The notes beneath the pieces are model-generated. The model was not told the origin of the DNA. It saw only the letters and a list, made by a program, of their open reading frames with translations, and made no database searches. 64,000 bases of DNA from Candidatus Omnitrophica bacterium UBA6210 (lineage in GTDB: Bacteria; Omnitrophota; Gorgyraeia; Velamenicoccales; Velamenicoccaceae), in the NCBI GenBank assembly GCA_002421805.1, contig DISM01000004.1, forward strand, positions 562,662 to 626,661, in the 5' to 3' direction. Every line of letters begins with the position of its first letter. The stretch's first letter is position 1. Below are positions 12,601-27,600 of this stretch, one piece after another. Position numbers and translations under genes: made by a program.

Positions 12601-15600
12601 CCTTGTTCGCGGATATGCTCCAGCAGCCGGTAATGCTCGATGTCTGTTTCCAGATAGAATTCCCCGCCCAAGCTCATATGCACCACAAGACGGACATCGG
12701 CATACCTGCGCGTAAAATCAAAGATGTTCCTCAAGGCCTCTTTCAGGAGCGACTTCTCTATGGCCAGGCCGTCCCAATTCCCCACATTGACCGCCCACGT
12801 CTCACAGAGGGTCCCCGGCTGGGTCTCGACGATCTTGCGGACCATGTCTCCGTGATAGGCATGGAAATTATCGACGACAAAACACCCGGCTTTGCCCCTT
12901 GCCAAGGGAACGATCTTGAGAATATCCTGCGGCGATAGCACGTCGCCGGCGAGCGCCGGCGAAGAGTATTCCGGCCCGTAGCGCCTGATCATTTCCTGCT
13001 GGGCCGTCCAGACCGTCCAATGCATGTTTTCCATGTTGGACATCCTCTTGTAGACCATGAACTTCTTGATGGTGAGGATCCCCTTCTGGGACTCATCGAT
13101 GGGCTCGTGGGCATAACTGCAGTAACGGCGATGGAATTCCCTGAGCGCATTCCTGGCATCTCTCACATTCCCTACGTCCTGCATCAGCATATCCAAAAGC
13201 TCGCAGCCCTCCGGGTTGAAATCCCGCGTCCCATCGGTGGCGATATCGTTGCGCCACGGACCGCTGGGCCCCTGTCCCTGGCCGGCCGGCGAAGATAAGG
13301 TATGGCTGGAAATGTCTTTCGTGTTGATATTTCTTGAAGGACTGGAAATGTCCCCGGCATGATACTGCCGGATCAAACGCAGCCAATCGAGGGTATCCTT
13401 GGCGGTGCGCGTCCAAACCAGCAAGAGGCGCGGATCATCCGAAGGATCGCAATCCATCTTTCCCTGGACAAAATCATAGGTATCGTGCGGCAGCATGCTT
13501 CTTTCCAGATAATTTTCGTAGCCGGCAATGTCGGCAGCCAGGCTTTCTCTAATAGACGGCTCATCCAGCCGCAAAATGCTGATGAGACGGTTCGTGGCGC
13601 CTGCAGGAATAAATATGATCGCGCGTTGCCGGCCGTGCCGCGTGCTCGAATAACGGGAATCAAGGATATCCACCACCTCGCTGAATGTGATCGAGAGGCA
13701 CACGCCCATCTCCGCGCCCGACAGGACCACGATATCCCCTGCGCTTCCGATGCGCTTTTTGGCGTCGGAGCGCACCGCTCCGCCCAGGGAATGAGACGCC
13801 AGGACAGCGCCTTCTTTTAAAACATGCGGCCGGGTCTCGTCACTGCGCGGATACGGCGAACGCAGCTTCCTGGCGTAAAGGACCACCCTCTGATCAACCA
13901 GCTCGGAATCATAGAGAGGGTCTATGCCGGCGGCCATCATGCGGACAAATTCATCCGGGACAGGCATTTCGGGCGTCCCATAACCCACATGGGTGATCGT
14001 CAGTGTCGTTGAAGGGTCCAGGCCGGCGTCAACGAATTCCTTCAGGCGGTTCCGCAGGCGCTCCGGATCGAGATTTTCCGAAGCCGGCGAAGAAAGAATG
14101 CCTGTTTCGCGAACCACCGCAGCAGCTCCTTGCGGCAGGGCGTTCTTGAGTGTTTCCGCCAGCATCCATATCTGGACAAACTCAAGATAAAAATTATCCA
14201 TGCAGATGTCCTGGAATGTCATGACGCGCGCGCTTTCGGGCCAATACAACGCATAGGCGTCCGGGAACCTTATTTTCAGATTTTCTCTCAAATCGATAAG
14301 CGGCGAGACCTTTCCCCGGACCGCCTGGTCGGCGGTGTAATCAACAATGGCCTCTGCCGGACCGCCGGCCGGATGGGATACAGGAATGGAAAGATGGAAA
14401 TGGTCGCGTGCGCCGCTCCAGCGCACGGAAACATCAAACATTTCCCCGGACATGGCCTCTGCTACCAGATAAGAAAAACAGCCGCATCCGGTCGGATAGG
14501 AAGGATTATCCTGGTGATAGTAGGCCTCCTGGAAATAACTGTGACGCGACGCAAAAGAAACAATGTCTCCCATGGTCGCAAGCCGAATGGGCGAGCTCAA
14601 TCCAGAAGGGACATCCGGAGCCGAAACAACAGCAGCCTTCTGCAGGACAACGAAACTCGTAGCCACCTCCCCATCCACGACGCTGAAATATGGGATCCTC
14701 ATGCGATCGACGACAATAAAACCGTTTTCCTTCAAGAAAGCATACAATCCGTCCAGTTGATATTGATAAATGACCACGAGCGCGCCGGCCGGAGCTTCCT
14801 GCGCCAGCTTTTTACCCAACAGAAGGGGATCGGCGGTCTTGGCATAATAGAAGTAGAAATCAAAACCGCTGAAATCCGCATCAAGGAAGTTCTCTTTTTT
14901 AAACTCTATCCCGTCTGCGCTGCCGAAGTCGCGATGGACCCGGCCGCTAAAATCAAGCAACTCGTCGTCCAGCTCATAACCCGTCACCCTTTCAAAGCAC
15001 TTCTGCGCAGCCAGGCCCATGACCGCCCGGCCGTCGCCACTGCCCAGGTCTGCCGCTCGGCTTATTCCTTTAAAATACGGCTGCCTCGGCAGATGCCTCG
15101 CCAGTTTTTTGACGTCGGCAAAATACACCGGCGCGAAAAGTCCACTCCCCGTCTCTCTTACAAGAGGGGTGATGTTATCTTCATAGTAGTGTTCCAATCT
15201 TCCCAGGGTCAGCTTCCGGGCCGCCGGCGAGCTGATAGATTCCAAAAGACGGCTCACGGCCGCAACGACGCGATCCGGGTCCTTTGAAGTGATAACATCG
15301 ACATACCGCCCAATGTCAGCGACCCTGGTTTCATCCCGGCCGCTCCGAGGATGCAGCACAGTATCGTTATCTGTCTGCATGACAATAAGCAGGCCAGGTT
15401 TTGAACGCTTTATCTCTTTGGCTAATTGATACCCGTCCATTCCCGGCATATCCAAGTCTGTCACGAGTATGTCAACATCCTGTTGTGCAAACGTTACCAT
15501 AGCGGCCAGGCCGTCTTCGGCTTTTTCGACCAAAGATCCCTCAATCTCGGACAGAAAATAAACCAGGATCTCCATCACGTCGGGACGGTCTTCAGCCACC

Positions 15601-18600
15601 AAAATGCGCGGGCCAACCGTTGCCGGCGAACTGACAGCACCATCGCTCATCTTTTCCCTGTAGGCCAGCGACATCTCGATATCGATGGTATCGAAAGCGA
15701 TCATCCGCGGGCTGTCTTTCCACTGGTTGACCAAGATCACATCCGTGCCGGCCAGGGAATGCAAAAGGCCGGCAACACCTTTTAAGGCCCCAAGCGCCTC
15801 TCTGATGTTGGCGGCACCCAGACGTCTCTTGCTCTCCTTGTCGCTCAGGCACCAACCGATAAAACCTCCCAGAGCCACTGTTTTGTTAAGCAGATAGTGA
15901 TTCCTGGTGTTGATGATCAACTCAAAAGGAAGCTGGCCGTCTATGCCGCAGGACGGCTCCAGGCAGGATATCTTTTTCTCAAAGGTGTCCACGGCCTTTT
16001 TGATCACATCGCCGTCTTCTCCCTCCAGCCACCGGGTCACGCGTGTAACGAACTCATCTGTCGCCGCCGCAAACGTCGTCATGGCAGCAGCAAAAGATGC
16101 TTTGGACTCCACTGACAGCTCAATCTTGAGAAATTTCTGGATATTTCCGGGAGCCACCTCCAGTTCGACGCAAAGAGGAAGGATCGCCCTGATCTGCTGA
16201 CTGATCTTATTCAAGGTTTTGCGGGACGCTCTCCTGGCGCTCAGGCGCGACGGGCCTTCGTGGAGCCGAGGGATGCGGCAGATGGCATCGATCTGTTCGC
16301 GGCTGGCATTGATCAACTCACTGGTCAGATAATATTTCACTGGTGCCGTGAGCGATGCAGGGCCATTTTCCCGGACAACATAAAGCAATCCGCATCTTTC
16401 AAGGGCAATCAGCAATTTCCGGGTGTGCTCGTGGCTCACGGTCGTTCTCAGCCATGGAACGGTCTCTCCATCGACAATCATCACCCCCCGCGCGCGCCCC
16501 TGGAGAGCCCGGCCGGCCAGCTTGTCCCTGTGTTCCCAGAGGTCGCGGATGCATTCGGCAGCCGTCACTTTGGGCCGTGAACCGCCTGCCTTTCTGGCTG
16601 TCCTGACAGGCGAGCTGACAGACGTTTTCACGTCCGGCTGATCGCGTTTGATGGACCGCCTGAAAGCCAATGGGGCTGCCGTTCTAAAGAGAGGACGATA
16701 AGGCGCATGAATTCCGGGAGAATACGGCTCGGAATAGAATTTCTGGCCGGCCCTCATCAAGGAAACGGCCCGGCGCATCTTGGCGTTGTCGGTTGACTTC
16801 CGCGATAACAAATTATAGAGACCGGAGCGGACAAACAGCAGGCCCAGAAGGACGCAAGCGGCCATAGCGGCTTTTGACGATCCCCTTGAAGCGGCATAGA
16901 ACAAGCCGCCGCCGGCCAGGATATCCGTCAACGGGCCGGCGGCTGTCATAATAAATACTTTCCAATTCCGCTGGCCGTTGGTCTTGGCCAGAATCATGGG
17001 CTTTATGTCCATGGTCAGATATTTCTCAACGGGCGAAAGAATAAGCCGGAAGAATGCCGGCAGGACAGAAAGATCCTTGTGGAATCTGGCGGCCCTGGGA
17101 CCGACAGGCGCAAACGCAGAGGACTGTTTGGCCTCAAATATCTGTATTTCCTTGACGGGGACCCCCGCAAGAAGTCCGGCGATGAAATGCGCACATTCGT
17201 GAGGCAAGCAATAAATGAACATAAACGCTTTAAAGAATAAAACCGTGACGGACAAGGCCAGTGCCAGAGGAACGCCGAGACCCCAAGCCAAAACCCTCTT
17301 GACACCTCTGCCGACAGGAGCCCTTCCGGTTTCGCCGGTGGCGGCATTTTCCAAACCACCAAAGACAATCTTTTGTATTTCCCTGGCACGCGCTTCTGCA
17401 TCCTTATTCCTGACGCGGGCCGGGGAACTCTGCGCCGGCGCCGCGGGCACGATCTGGAATTCTTCGAGGTGGCGCGCGAGGATAAACGCTTCCTGGTCCG
17501 GAGGGGTGTATTCGTGGATACCGCGCCCAGGGTCTGCCGCGGCCGTCACCAAAGCCAGGGCCGCGATATTCCTGGTCTTCAAAACTTCGGCAATATCATG
17601 CGTCATGGCGGCGATCTCGTTGTCCTCGCGCCTCTCATCGATCGAAGAATAATAATCGAATTCAATGCTGACCGCGGCCCGGAGACCGGACGGCAGGCGC
17701 GCAAGCATCGTCTTGTCCAAGACCCGTCGGCCGAAGTGGTCTTCGGGATAAGAAGCCGGGATCTCCGGCGGGATCCACCAGGCCGAGAACACAGACCCCT
17801 TGCGCACCAGATAGCTCACCCAGTTGTTGATCCCCAGCCTTCCCCGGTAAGGCCAGTTGTCCGGATGCTCGTCGAAACTGAAAAGCCCGTAAGGCTTTTC
17901 AAGGACCCCTCGCTGTTCAAGGGCGTCAAACCAACCCGCGACCTGGTCGTGCGTCAGGGCGATAAATACGGGAACTCTCAGCAACAACGAGAATGCCTCG
18001 ACCGTCCCGCGCTCTTTTAATTCCCGAAGCAAAGCTTGCGCGCCGGCAAAAACAGCGGGGCCGGGCGTTGCCGCTCGATCTCTTGATGGAGAACTGACGC
18101 TCTCCCAGAAATCCCCTGTGTCGAGCCGCTGGCGGGCCATATCTGTCTTGACAGAAGCGACGTCACCGGCAGACATCACACAGGATGCCTGGTTCATCAC
18201 GCCGTTGAAGAACATCACATCGTCCACCCGCTGGTGGGCGAGCACCTTCACATACAGGTAACCAAAAAAGCCCTTATCTCTCGGCAAAAGGACCACAAAA
18301 CCCCTCATCTTGAGCATGGCGGCAACCTTCTTGTCCTGGCCGGGCTTGGCCTTGACCAGGAGCCATCGCGCGCCGTTCGCCTGAGAATTCTGGTCCTGCG
18401 CGGAATTCTGCGCCGCAGACGACGTCGTCATTTCACCGAATGGAACAACAGCATGCGAAACAAAATCTGGAGTTAATGTCCTGACGGTTCCGTCCCCGTC
18501 CGAAACTTCCAGACCTAAATAATCGATGATTCCGGCATCATGGGCCCTCCCGGCATGCCCGATGGTCGTGCCGTTGGACAACTCGATAAACAACCGATCT

Positions 18601-21600
18601 TTGTTTTCGTCATACCCTGCGCCGTTGGCCGGCCGATAGACGCCGACAACAAGCTCTCCCTTGACAAGCGCGGCGATCGCTACCGGGATAACCTCTTTGA
18701 TCTTCCTGTGGTATTCCCGCCGCAGGACGTCTGCGGCGATCTTGCGGAAATAGTCACGCTCTTCAACGCCCAGAGACAAGCCATAAACCGCATATCCGTG
18801 TTTCTTGAGAACGCCCCAATAATACAGGTCCTCGGAGCTGGGAGAAACCGCATAAGAAACGGGGAATTCCTGTTCTCTCTCCAAAGGCTTGCCAAAAGCG
18901 GAGGTATATCTTAAATAATGCCTGCGGGAATGCGTGTGGATATCGGCCACGGGCACGAGCGCGGCCCCATCCAGGCCCCTGTCTTTGATCCACGCCTGAA
19001 GCCTGTCGGCAAACATCGCCCGGAGCCACAGGTAGCGCTCGATATAATTCAGGCGGCCGTCGGCCTCAAGTTGTTTTTCGGGCAGGGCGAACAACTTTGT
19101 CACCTCGCCTGCAGCCACGATCAAGCCGTGCATCTCCGTCGCGCTGTTCACCGTTGCGGCGGCATACCTCTCAATATCTTCCAGGGTCTCTTCTGTGATC
19201 CGGATCGTTCTGAGCGCCGCCGGGGCCTGCGCAGGGCTTGAGAGATCGTCCGCAGCAGCCGGACGGTCCGCAACGACCTCTACCTCGACGTCGAAGCGCT
19301 CGCGCATCTCCTGCGCGATGACCTGGGCGGTCTTATGCCCGGTCTCTGCGGAAACGACATACTCCTTGTAGGCCTCTTCATCGAGAACGATGCTTTCATC
19401 GGCCATATACCATGTCACCCCCACGGCCGACAGGATGAAGAACCGGCGGCCGCGGGACGAATAAAGGTCCGTGTCGCTGGGCAAGAAGCGCATCAATACG
19501 CCGTAGCGGTCCGGCGGATGCGTGTGACCGACAAAATCGAAGCCGCCATCGAAGGTCTGCGTAGCAACGGACTCTTCTTCTTTCCTGAATATATAGGTAA
19601 ACGTGCCCGGCCTTCTGCCGATGGAAATCTCGTTGCGGCAGCCGACAAGCAAGGCCCTGAGATCCCTATGCTCCAACAGGTCTTTTTCCAGTGTCACGAC
19701 GGCCTCGCGGCCGATCTTGGCCTTTGCGACAAATGCGGCCAGCGTCTCCTGCGGCGTCTTGGGGCCCGGCCCGAGGAATTCCCGGAGGCGTCCCGCCGCC
19801 CGCCGCCAACCGCCCAAGGCGGGAGATGAAACAGGACCGTCCTGATGGGGCCGCGGCGGCTGTGGGCACGCCAAGAAAACAGGCAGGCGGCCCGACGCTT
19901 TGGCCTGACAAACATACTGCCAGAACTCATCCCACCTATAAGCAAGGAGCTGTGGGCGATGCCCGTCTTCAAAAATAAACGGGATCTTCGCCAGGATCAA
20001 CAAAGCCAGGCCCAACGGCTGGTAGATGGCCGTCCAATCCATGAAAGATTCCGGGGCGGCATCCACCTGACCCAGGGCCCTCCCGGAGATCAACTGCTTT
20101 CGATAGACAATACAATTGGCCGCGTAGATCTCGAAAGAATGCTCTCCGACCTCAAGCGCAAGATGATCGTCATAAATTCCCAGGGCTACGGAAACAAAGA
20201 ATTCCAGGGGCCTCTCGCTGAAACCGCAGAAGTTCTCCGGAAACAGAACAAGCAGGGCCTCCCGCACTGTCCGCAGGAAATCGTAAGCAGCAGCGTCCGG
20301 ATGCAACACCATCTTGTTGTCGCCGAAGATCTCCGCCACCTGGCCCTGGGCAGAAGACGTCCAGACCGCCGTCATCTTGCGTTCCTTGCCGCCAAGCCGC
20401 AGGAAATTCCTGGAAAAATCCATATCGACGTAATAATCGTAATAAACGGCGGGCGATGATACGAGCTGCTCTAGTATCTCTTCGGGCCGGGTCAAGACTC
20501 TTGCCGGGACATCCCGCCGGCCACGGCGCGCCTCAGGTCCCAGTCTGTCCTCAAGGTTCCTGATCACCTTATCGGGCACCAGGCTCGTATCCATAAAGGA
20601 AAAGTCCGGCCGGATCCCCTCAAACAATCTGGCATGCACCTCAAAGGAAGAACGCACCATCTCCACGACGGAGACGCGCAGGGACGCGGCATCCTCATGA
20701 TAAGCCGGGATGGTCACGCCGATTTCTTCGAGGTGCGCCAAAAGCTCCTGCTTGCCGCGGCTGCGCCATCCCTCGTGGTAATTCAGGGCCGCAGCCAACA
20801 GATAAATGTTATTTTTGGCGAAATACTCGAACAACGCCTTTTTACCCATCAGCTGTTCCGGATGGCGATACAGCCAAGCGATCATGGAACGCAGGATCTT
20901 CAGGCGCACATAGGCGGACGACAACCCCCGCTGAACGCTCTCAAGGTCCGTCGGTTTGGGCATCTCGACCGATCCGTAAATCACCAAGTTATCCTCGGCG
21001 CGGCGGTTGGCTGTCGAATTGAAACGGACAAAATCCTGCCAGCAATCCTCCGGCAGGATGACGAAGGAAACAAGCTTGCCTGTTCGGCAAGTCTCATCCA
21101 CCTGCCGGGTCGCGGGATCATAGGTAAAATCCCTGCCCTTGAGAACGCGATAGGCCGCAGCAAGGTCGCGCACGATGAGAAGATTGTCGTAATCCGAATA
21201 ATTCGTCTCTTCCATCACGGAAGAGCCATAAGCGACGACAGCGACAAGATTATCACCGAGATTCTTCCTGAGCCACGCGACATACCCGAAGCGCCGCTTC
21301 TGCGCCTCCGACAGGCCATCGAACATCCTGACGGTATTCTCGCGGCCGCAGGCCGAAGGCGTGCGGCGCAGGTAATCCACCAGCCTCATCTTGATAAAGA
21401 TCAAAAGGTCGCGGACGTCGGGCATCCTGTCGATGAGCCCGTATTCCATCTCCCAGGCTTCCTCGGGCGCGATCAACCCTGCCATCAGCATGATGCGGGT
21501 CAGGCGGTTGTAGGTATAGATCTTGTTCGTGAGCGTTTCGCGGTCGCCCCGGTTATGGGTAATGAAAGAATCCAGGGTCGCGATCTTGGCGGTCAATTCC

Positions 21601-24600
21601 GTCTGGACCTGTAGGAGATACGCCAGGACCATCTCCTGTGTCGTCATCGAAGCGCCGCCGTGGAGCCCCTCCAGCCTTTCCGGCCCCACAGCCAGACTTA
21701 AGGAATGATAAAATGTCGGCAGGTAACATCCCAGGCCGGCGATCTCGTTGAGCGTCCAGAGATAGAGGATCTCACCGGCAGAAAGCGAATCGCTGCGATA
21801 CAAGGCGTCGACAACGCCGGCGGACACGGAGCGGCCGACCACCAGATACTGGTAGCACTTGGATTCTTCGCCCAGATGGTCCGGCGCATTGAGATTCTGG
21901 CCCCAGGCCACGAGATCGAAGTCGGCGTCTGCAAAAGAAGCCTGGATGAGTTTCTTTTCCAGGCGGTGACGCATGAAATCTTCCTCGGCCAGGAGGCGCA
22001 GGCGGGGTTTGGAAGGACTGCCCAAAAGATAGGCGAGGGTCACGGCAGGATCGGCACCATGGAGGGCGACAAGATAAATATCTCCGTCGGAGATGCCGAA
22101 GAAGATATCTTCTTCTTTGTCGGGAGGGCTCATCAAAAGCTTTCCTGAAACGATAAGGGCCTTTAGCCTTTGCGTCTGGGCCTCGTCGGATTTGATCTCG
22201 TAATAATGAAGGAGTTCCGCAAGCCAATCCGGCGTCTCTGCGGGACGGACAGCGCGGTATCCCGCAAATCCCGTCGATCTCAGTTCCGCGAAACGCTCGG
22301 CGCAGGCGGCTTCAGTCCGGCCCGGTCGCGGCCTGCCGAACGGCAAATCCCCGCGCTGTGCAGGCGATGAAAGATCGGGAACAATCGTATACTTGATCAT
22401 ATTCAAGCCGACGGTCTCGGCAGAAACCAATGCCGGCCTCTTGCGGGCGAATGTGTAATAAAAATCCCGGCTGTTGTTGACGGGCGTAATCACAAACTCA
22501 ACAAAACCCGCTCTCCCCAGGCGGTCCAGGACCCGCTCCAAGAGTGTCGAACCCAGGGACGCTTTCTTAACAGCAACGACCAATCTCGAAAGCATTCTCA
22601 ATCTCTTTTCAAAAACCGCATAACCGATAAACCCGCCGTCTTTTTCCAGCAGGAAGAAGAGGTTTTCCTCGTCCCGAACAACCGCTTCCATCTCCGCCTT
22701 CTTCCATCTCCAGGAACCAGGCATATTCCTGTATTCCAAGAGATAGACCTGATCCAATATCTCCTGTGATTTCAACAGGTTTTGCGCCTCTTCCGGGCCG
22801 ATCATTCTCGCAGCGGCAGAGGACGAAGACCTGTTTTCATCAACATCGCCCTCATTCATCGCTTGAGGATCGGCAGCAGGCGACACATGACAAGGCGAAA
22901 AGATGATCCCATCTGCAGGAGAAAGAGCCTGGCGTCCTGCAGCCTTATTAGCGGTTGCCATAAACGCAGGGTCATAAACCAGGGATTGCATCACGTTGTG
23001 GATCCTGCGGATATCCCGGTCATTGCCATCCTGGGCAATCAGGCGCCCTATCCACCCCAGGGCGATCATGGGATCAAAGACAAGCCGCTGGCCCCTCTTG
23101 TGGTTCCTCGAGGTATCGATGCGGGCATCGATGTTATCGGCAATGAGAAGCATAAGCCAGAGAGCGCGATAATAAGAAGAGACCCACCTCCACTTGATCG
23201 CATCCGTGCGGTTATGCCACAGGATGACTTCCCTTTCGCCGGTCACCATGGTCATATCGAACTCTTGCTCCAGCGTATCAATGGAATAGCGGGAATGCAG
23301 GCGGCCGCGCAAGGCGTCCTCGGGCGTCCAGATGCGGCCTTCCACGAACAGATCGCGGATCCTCGGATCGTTCTTGCCGATATCGTGGCCCAGGGCAAGA
23401 TATTTCAGAAGACAAAGATCGCGGCCTTTAAGCCCAAAAGCCCTGCCGATCGATTCCGTTAATACGACGACGTTCTCCACATGGCCCTGGCTCTGCGGTA
23501 AATTCAAGGAAGCGATACGTTCCGTATCCAGACCGACGAGGGAACGGACTGCCGGCGAAGAAATAGAATCCGGCTCTTGTACGGATGCCTTCATTGCCTT
23601 AGGCAAAGAAGGCATCTTGCGCAAGGCCTTCAGCATATGAGCCGCATCGCTCTCGGGATCAAAAATCCACATCGGCCCGGCCAGAGACAAAAGATTCATC
23701 ATTGCAAACATGGCCGCGGGATGCACAAAAGCCTGCTCCAGAATTCCGGACGCGGCCTCGGGGCCATCAGCCCCAAAAACAAAGATCGCGGCTGACACCG
23801 CAGCAGTAAACAAACTCGCTATGGGACCGCCGGCGAAAAATATCAAAGAAGAACGCGGCGCAAGAGCCTTGTCATAACTTTTGAGCTCATCCCTGTTCAC
23901 GGCGCCGATAAGCAGGTCGATGCGGACATCGCGGACAGGAATATGGGCGATACGGGCAGCGGCGGCGTGGCCTGATTCGTGGATCGCCAGACACGCGATC
24001 ACGGAAACGGCGGCAAGGGCTCCTTCGGGCCCAAAAAGCAACGGCGTGCCGGCCGCAATGCCGAGCGTCAAAGCAGAAACCCAGAGACGCCCGATCTTTA
24101 CATAGAGCGGTTCTTCCCATAACGGCCTCAAGAACCAGATGACAGCCGCGATGGCGCAAAAAGCAACGTAGAAACCTCCCGTATCCATGGTGGCCGCGCC
24201 GAATAACAACGCCCTGGCGATGACCCAGGCATTGACACCCAAAGCGGCCGAAACCGCCGCCGTCCCGACAAAGAGGCGGTCGGAATACCTTGTGGCGGCC
24301 GACTGATGCATAGACGGGCGCTCTTGCGAAACAACAGTCCGACACAGAGGTGCGGCCGGAGAAGAAATCCCCTCTCCATTTTCATCGGATCCGGAGTAAC
24401 GCAATCCCGGTTCTAAGAATCTGAGCGCCTCATCGGCAGAATTCACGATCTGCAGGAGCTCGGCGTCTTCTTCTTTGATCAGCGGCGCGCCGGGATAAGA
24501 CAACGCCTGATGGATGAATGTCTCTTTGATCCGTTCCCAGAAATCCCTGCCAACCAGCACCAGCGGCCGCCGCGGTATCTTGTGTGTCTGCATGAGGGCC

Positions 24601-27600
24601 ACGATGTCGAAAAGGCGGTTCATGGTCCCCAGGCCGCCGGGCACAAAAACAAAATCCCTGGAATTCTCGGCGAGAACCACATGGTGGTTGGAAATATGGC
24701 GGCTCAAGATCACATTCTCTTCTTTTGGCATAAAACCTTTGATGTCGATGTATAGTGTCGCCTGCAGGAGGTCGTAATGCGGTCTGGCGCCTTTGGCCAG
24801 CCGCCTGGCCAAAAGCGAACTGCCGGAACCGATGCGCACAGGAACGCCCTGATGTGTGATCTGCCAGGCAAGCTCTTGTGCAATGGCCAATTCTTTTTCG
24901 CTTGCGGCCTGCGGATGGCCGATAAAGGTCACACTGGGCAACCAGCCGGACAACTTCTTTATTGATGCGGCGATCTCGGCGTTGGCATCCCTTGTGCGCT
25001 TAGGATTCACATGATACGGCGCCATGGCGTGCCGTTTGATATGCGCCAGCGCCACACGGGGCGTATTCGTCACAAACGGCATAAAAGGAACCTGCGACAT
25101 GAGGCCGTAGTCTTCCCAGCTCTGCTGGAACGCTCCCATGATCGGCTTCCAATAAGAAGAACCAATAAGGACAAGAGAGCCGTTCCTGGCCCAAACCTCA
25201 AAAAACTCATCCAGCGTCCCGAAGCCGCCCGGGAATACGCCGATACCGATGCTGTTATTGAAAAGCCCCATCTTGCGCGTCACAAAATGGCAGAATTCAT
25301 GGCATTCTTCCACATAGGGCGAGGTCTTCTGCTCAAAATGGATCTTACGCGGATCAAAATAGATACGAATGCCTTGCGTCCTGTTCCACCGGGAAACAAT
25401 GTCTCCTGCCGATGCCCTTGTCTCAAGATATCCTCTTAACGGCTCTTCCATCATCGATGGTCCCGCGCCCGTGCGCAAAGACAACCTGGCGTTATAGACT
25501 TCTGTGCCAAACTCATAAGCCTCCTGGCACATCGCGTCGTCTCTGGGGATACGCGCGCTGCCGAAGACGATGACCGCCGCAGGCCACAGGCTGTGAATAC
25601 GGTCGATCAGCAAACGCTCTTTCTGTAATTCCCTCACCAGGATATCCGGAGGCATGGAAAAATATTTCTGCCGGGCAGGGCTTGAACGCGCGAGGGCGGG
25701 CGAAGACTTCCCGAAAGGCTCAAGCTGCCGCATCAGCTCCTCGGCCCTGTCCCTGGACCTCCCCAGATCATGCTGCCGGACCTGGCGCAGCATGGCATAA
25801 TACATCTGCGGTAGGAACTTGGGATGCTCTTCTAAGGCCAGCGCCATCTCTTTAAAGAAAGCGCGGAATGGCCGCGGCGCCGAGAACATCTGCGGCTGTT
25901 CATCGGATTTGCTGTAAAGATCCCACAGGCCGGCCAGGCGGCGCGCCTTCTGGTTTCCAATCTCATGACTGATAAAGATCTGGGTCGTCAGGGCCGCCGT
26001 CGCCTGGAAGATCAACACCTCCCAGAAGAACGGCCGGCCGGAAGACAAGACGTTCATGTAAAGGACATTGGCAAGATTGTCCTGGCCGCTGACGACCGAC
26101 GGCAGGTCGTCGCTGTAAAGGAAGAGCTCGTTAAAAAGTTTGCGGGGCACGGAGTAGTCCAGGATGATGGTCACGTTGTTGTTCCGTGACACCCGCATGA
26201 CCTCAAGGAAAGGATCGTGATTGCCGAACTCAAAGAGGTTGTAATCATGGGCGTCTGCCAGCCGCGCGATCTCGTCACGGACGCTCTTGTCCTTGCGGCC
26301 GCACATGATGAAAAATGTCGTGTCTTTACGGCGATAGGATGCGTCTTGGCTGCGGGCGCGTTCGAAAATACCGAAATACCTCCCGACGCTTTGGCCCTGA
26401 TGGACGTAGAGGAAGCCCCATTCAGAGGCGACCGTCCTTTCCAGGTCTTTCTGACCAAGGGTGGTATCCAAGACCTGCCAAGCCGTGAATTTCTGTATGA
26501 TCCTGCGGCGCTCCTGACGGATACGCTCGCTGATACGCGGATACTTCTTCGAATAGATATCCTTGGAAACGGGCGAGACCGGCGCGGCTCCTGCCTCATC
26601 GGGGCCGAACCCCAAATGTGCCTCGCCATGCTCCAGAGGTTTCTGGATAAGGCTTTCAAAGCCCAGTTCGTAAACATAAAGCTGCGCCCTGGCCTTGCCG
26701 CCATAACGCGTCAAGTCGTATCCGTGTATTTCTTTTTCCGTCCCGCCCAAGGCATAGACGACAGAAACGTCGTTCTCTCCAACGATGCCGTCCTGGATAT
26801 CGGACCATGCATTATCAAGATAAGGGCTGCCGGGGCGCCTGCCCTCTCCGTAGACGCGGCGGCCGCTGCCGGAGGCATTGATCACCTCCACCCCATCGAT
26901 CTGTTGGCGCTTCAGCTCCGGATTGAGCCCTTTAATGATCTTCGTCTCGACAGCCAAGAGGAAATCGTCTGCCTGATGGAAGATCAAGCGGACCTTTTTG
27001 TCCGGGAATGCCGTCGCAAAGATCTGCGCGGCATTGGCAACAAAAACCACATCGCCCAATCCCGCCATTCTTGCGTGCAGGATCACGTTGATCGCACCGA
27101 AATCGTCCGGCAGGGCCAAAAGATGGGGCGCATGATACTGGATATGCCTCAAGGCGTCTCTCAGATCCCAGCCCAAATCTCGCTGCACAGCCCGAAAGAT
27201 GTTTATTGTCCCATCGTCTCCTGCGCCCGGCAGGAACAATCTCAGCGTCCTGTCTTCCACTTGCGCGCGATAAGATTCACCGGAGGCAACCACGGCAATC
27301 CGGTTGATATTTTTTATATCCGCATGATGCAGGATCACATTGACGGCCCTTAACGTCTCATACGACGGCAAAAGGACCCTGGCTGCCTTGTCGATATCAA
27401 GATCAGTCCGGCCCGTCACGTCTACGGTGATTTCCGGCCGCCTGAGGGCAGGCATTGCCGGCGAAGACAGGGCCGCATCGTTCTGCGAAATACCAAAGGC
27501 CTTATAAAGAGCACGGATATCCTTATCTTCGGCTGTCGTGGACAGTTCGTAATCTGTTGCTGCGGCCTCCAGGAGCTCTTTGATAAACGCATCCCGCTGG

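Noticed and set aside
14130..15287. Plus-strand ORF of 385 codons
   Set aside because: Antisense to methyltransferase domain 3 and the papain-like domain. No ribosome site or domain was seen.
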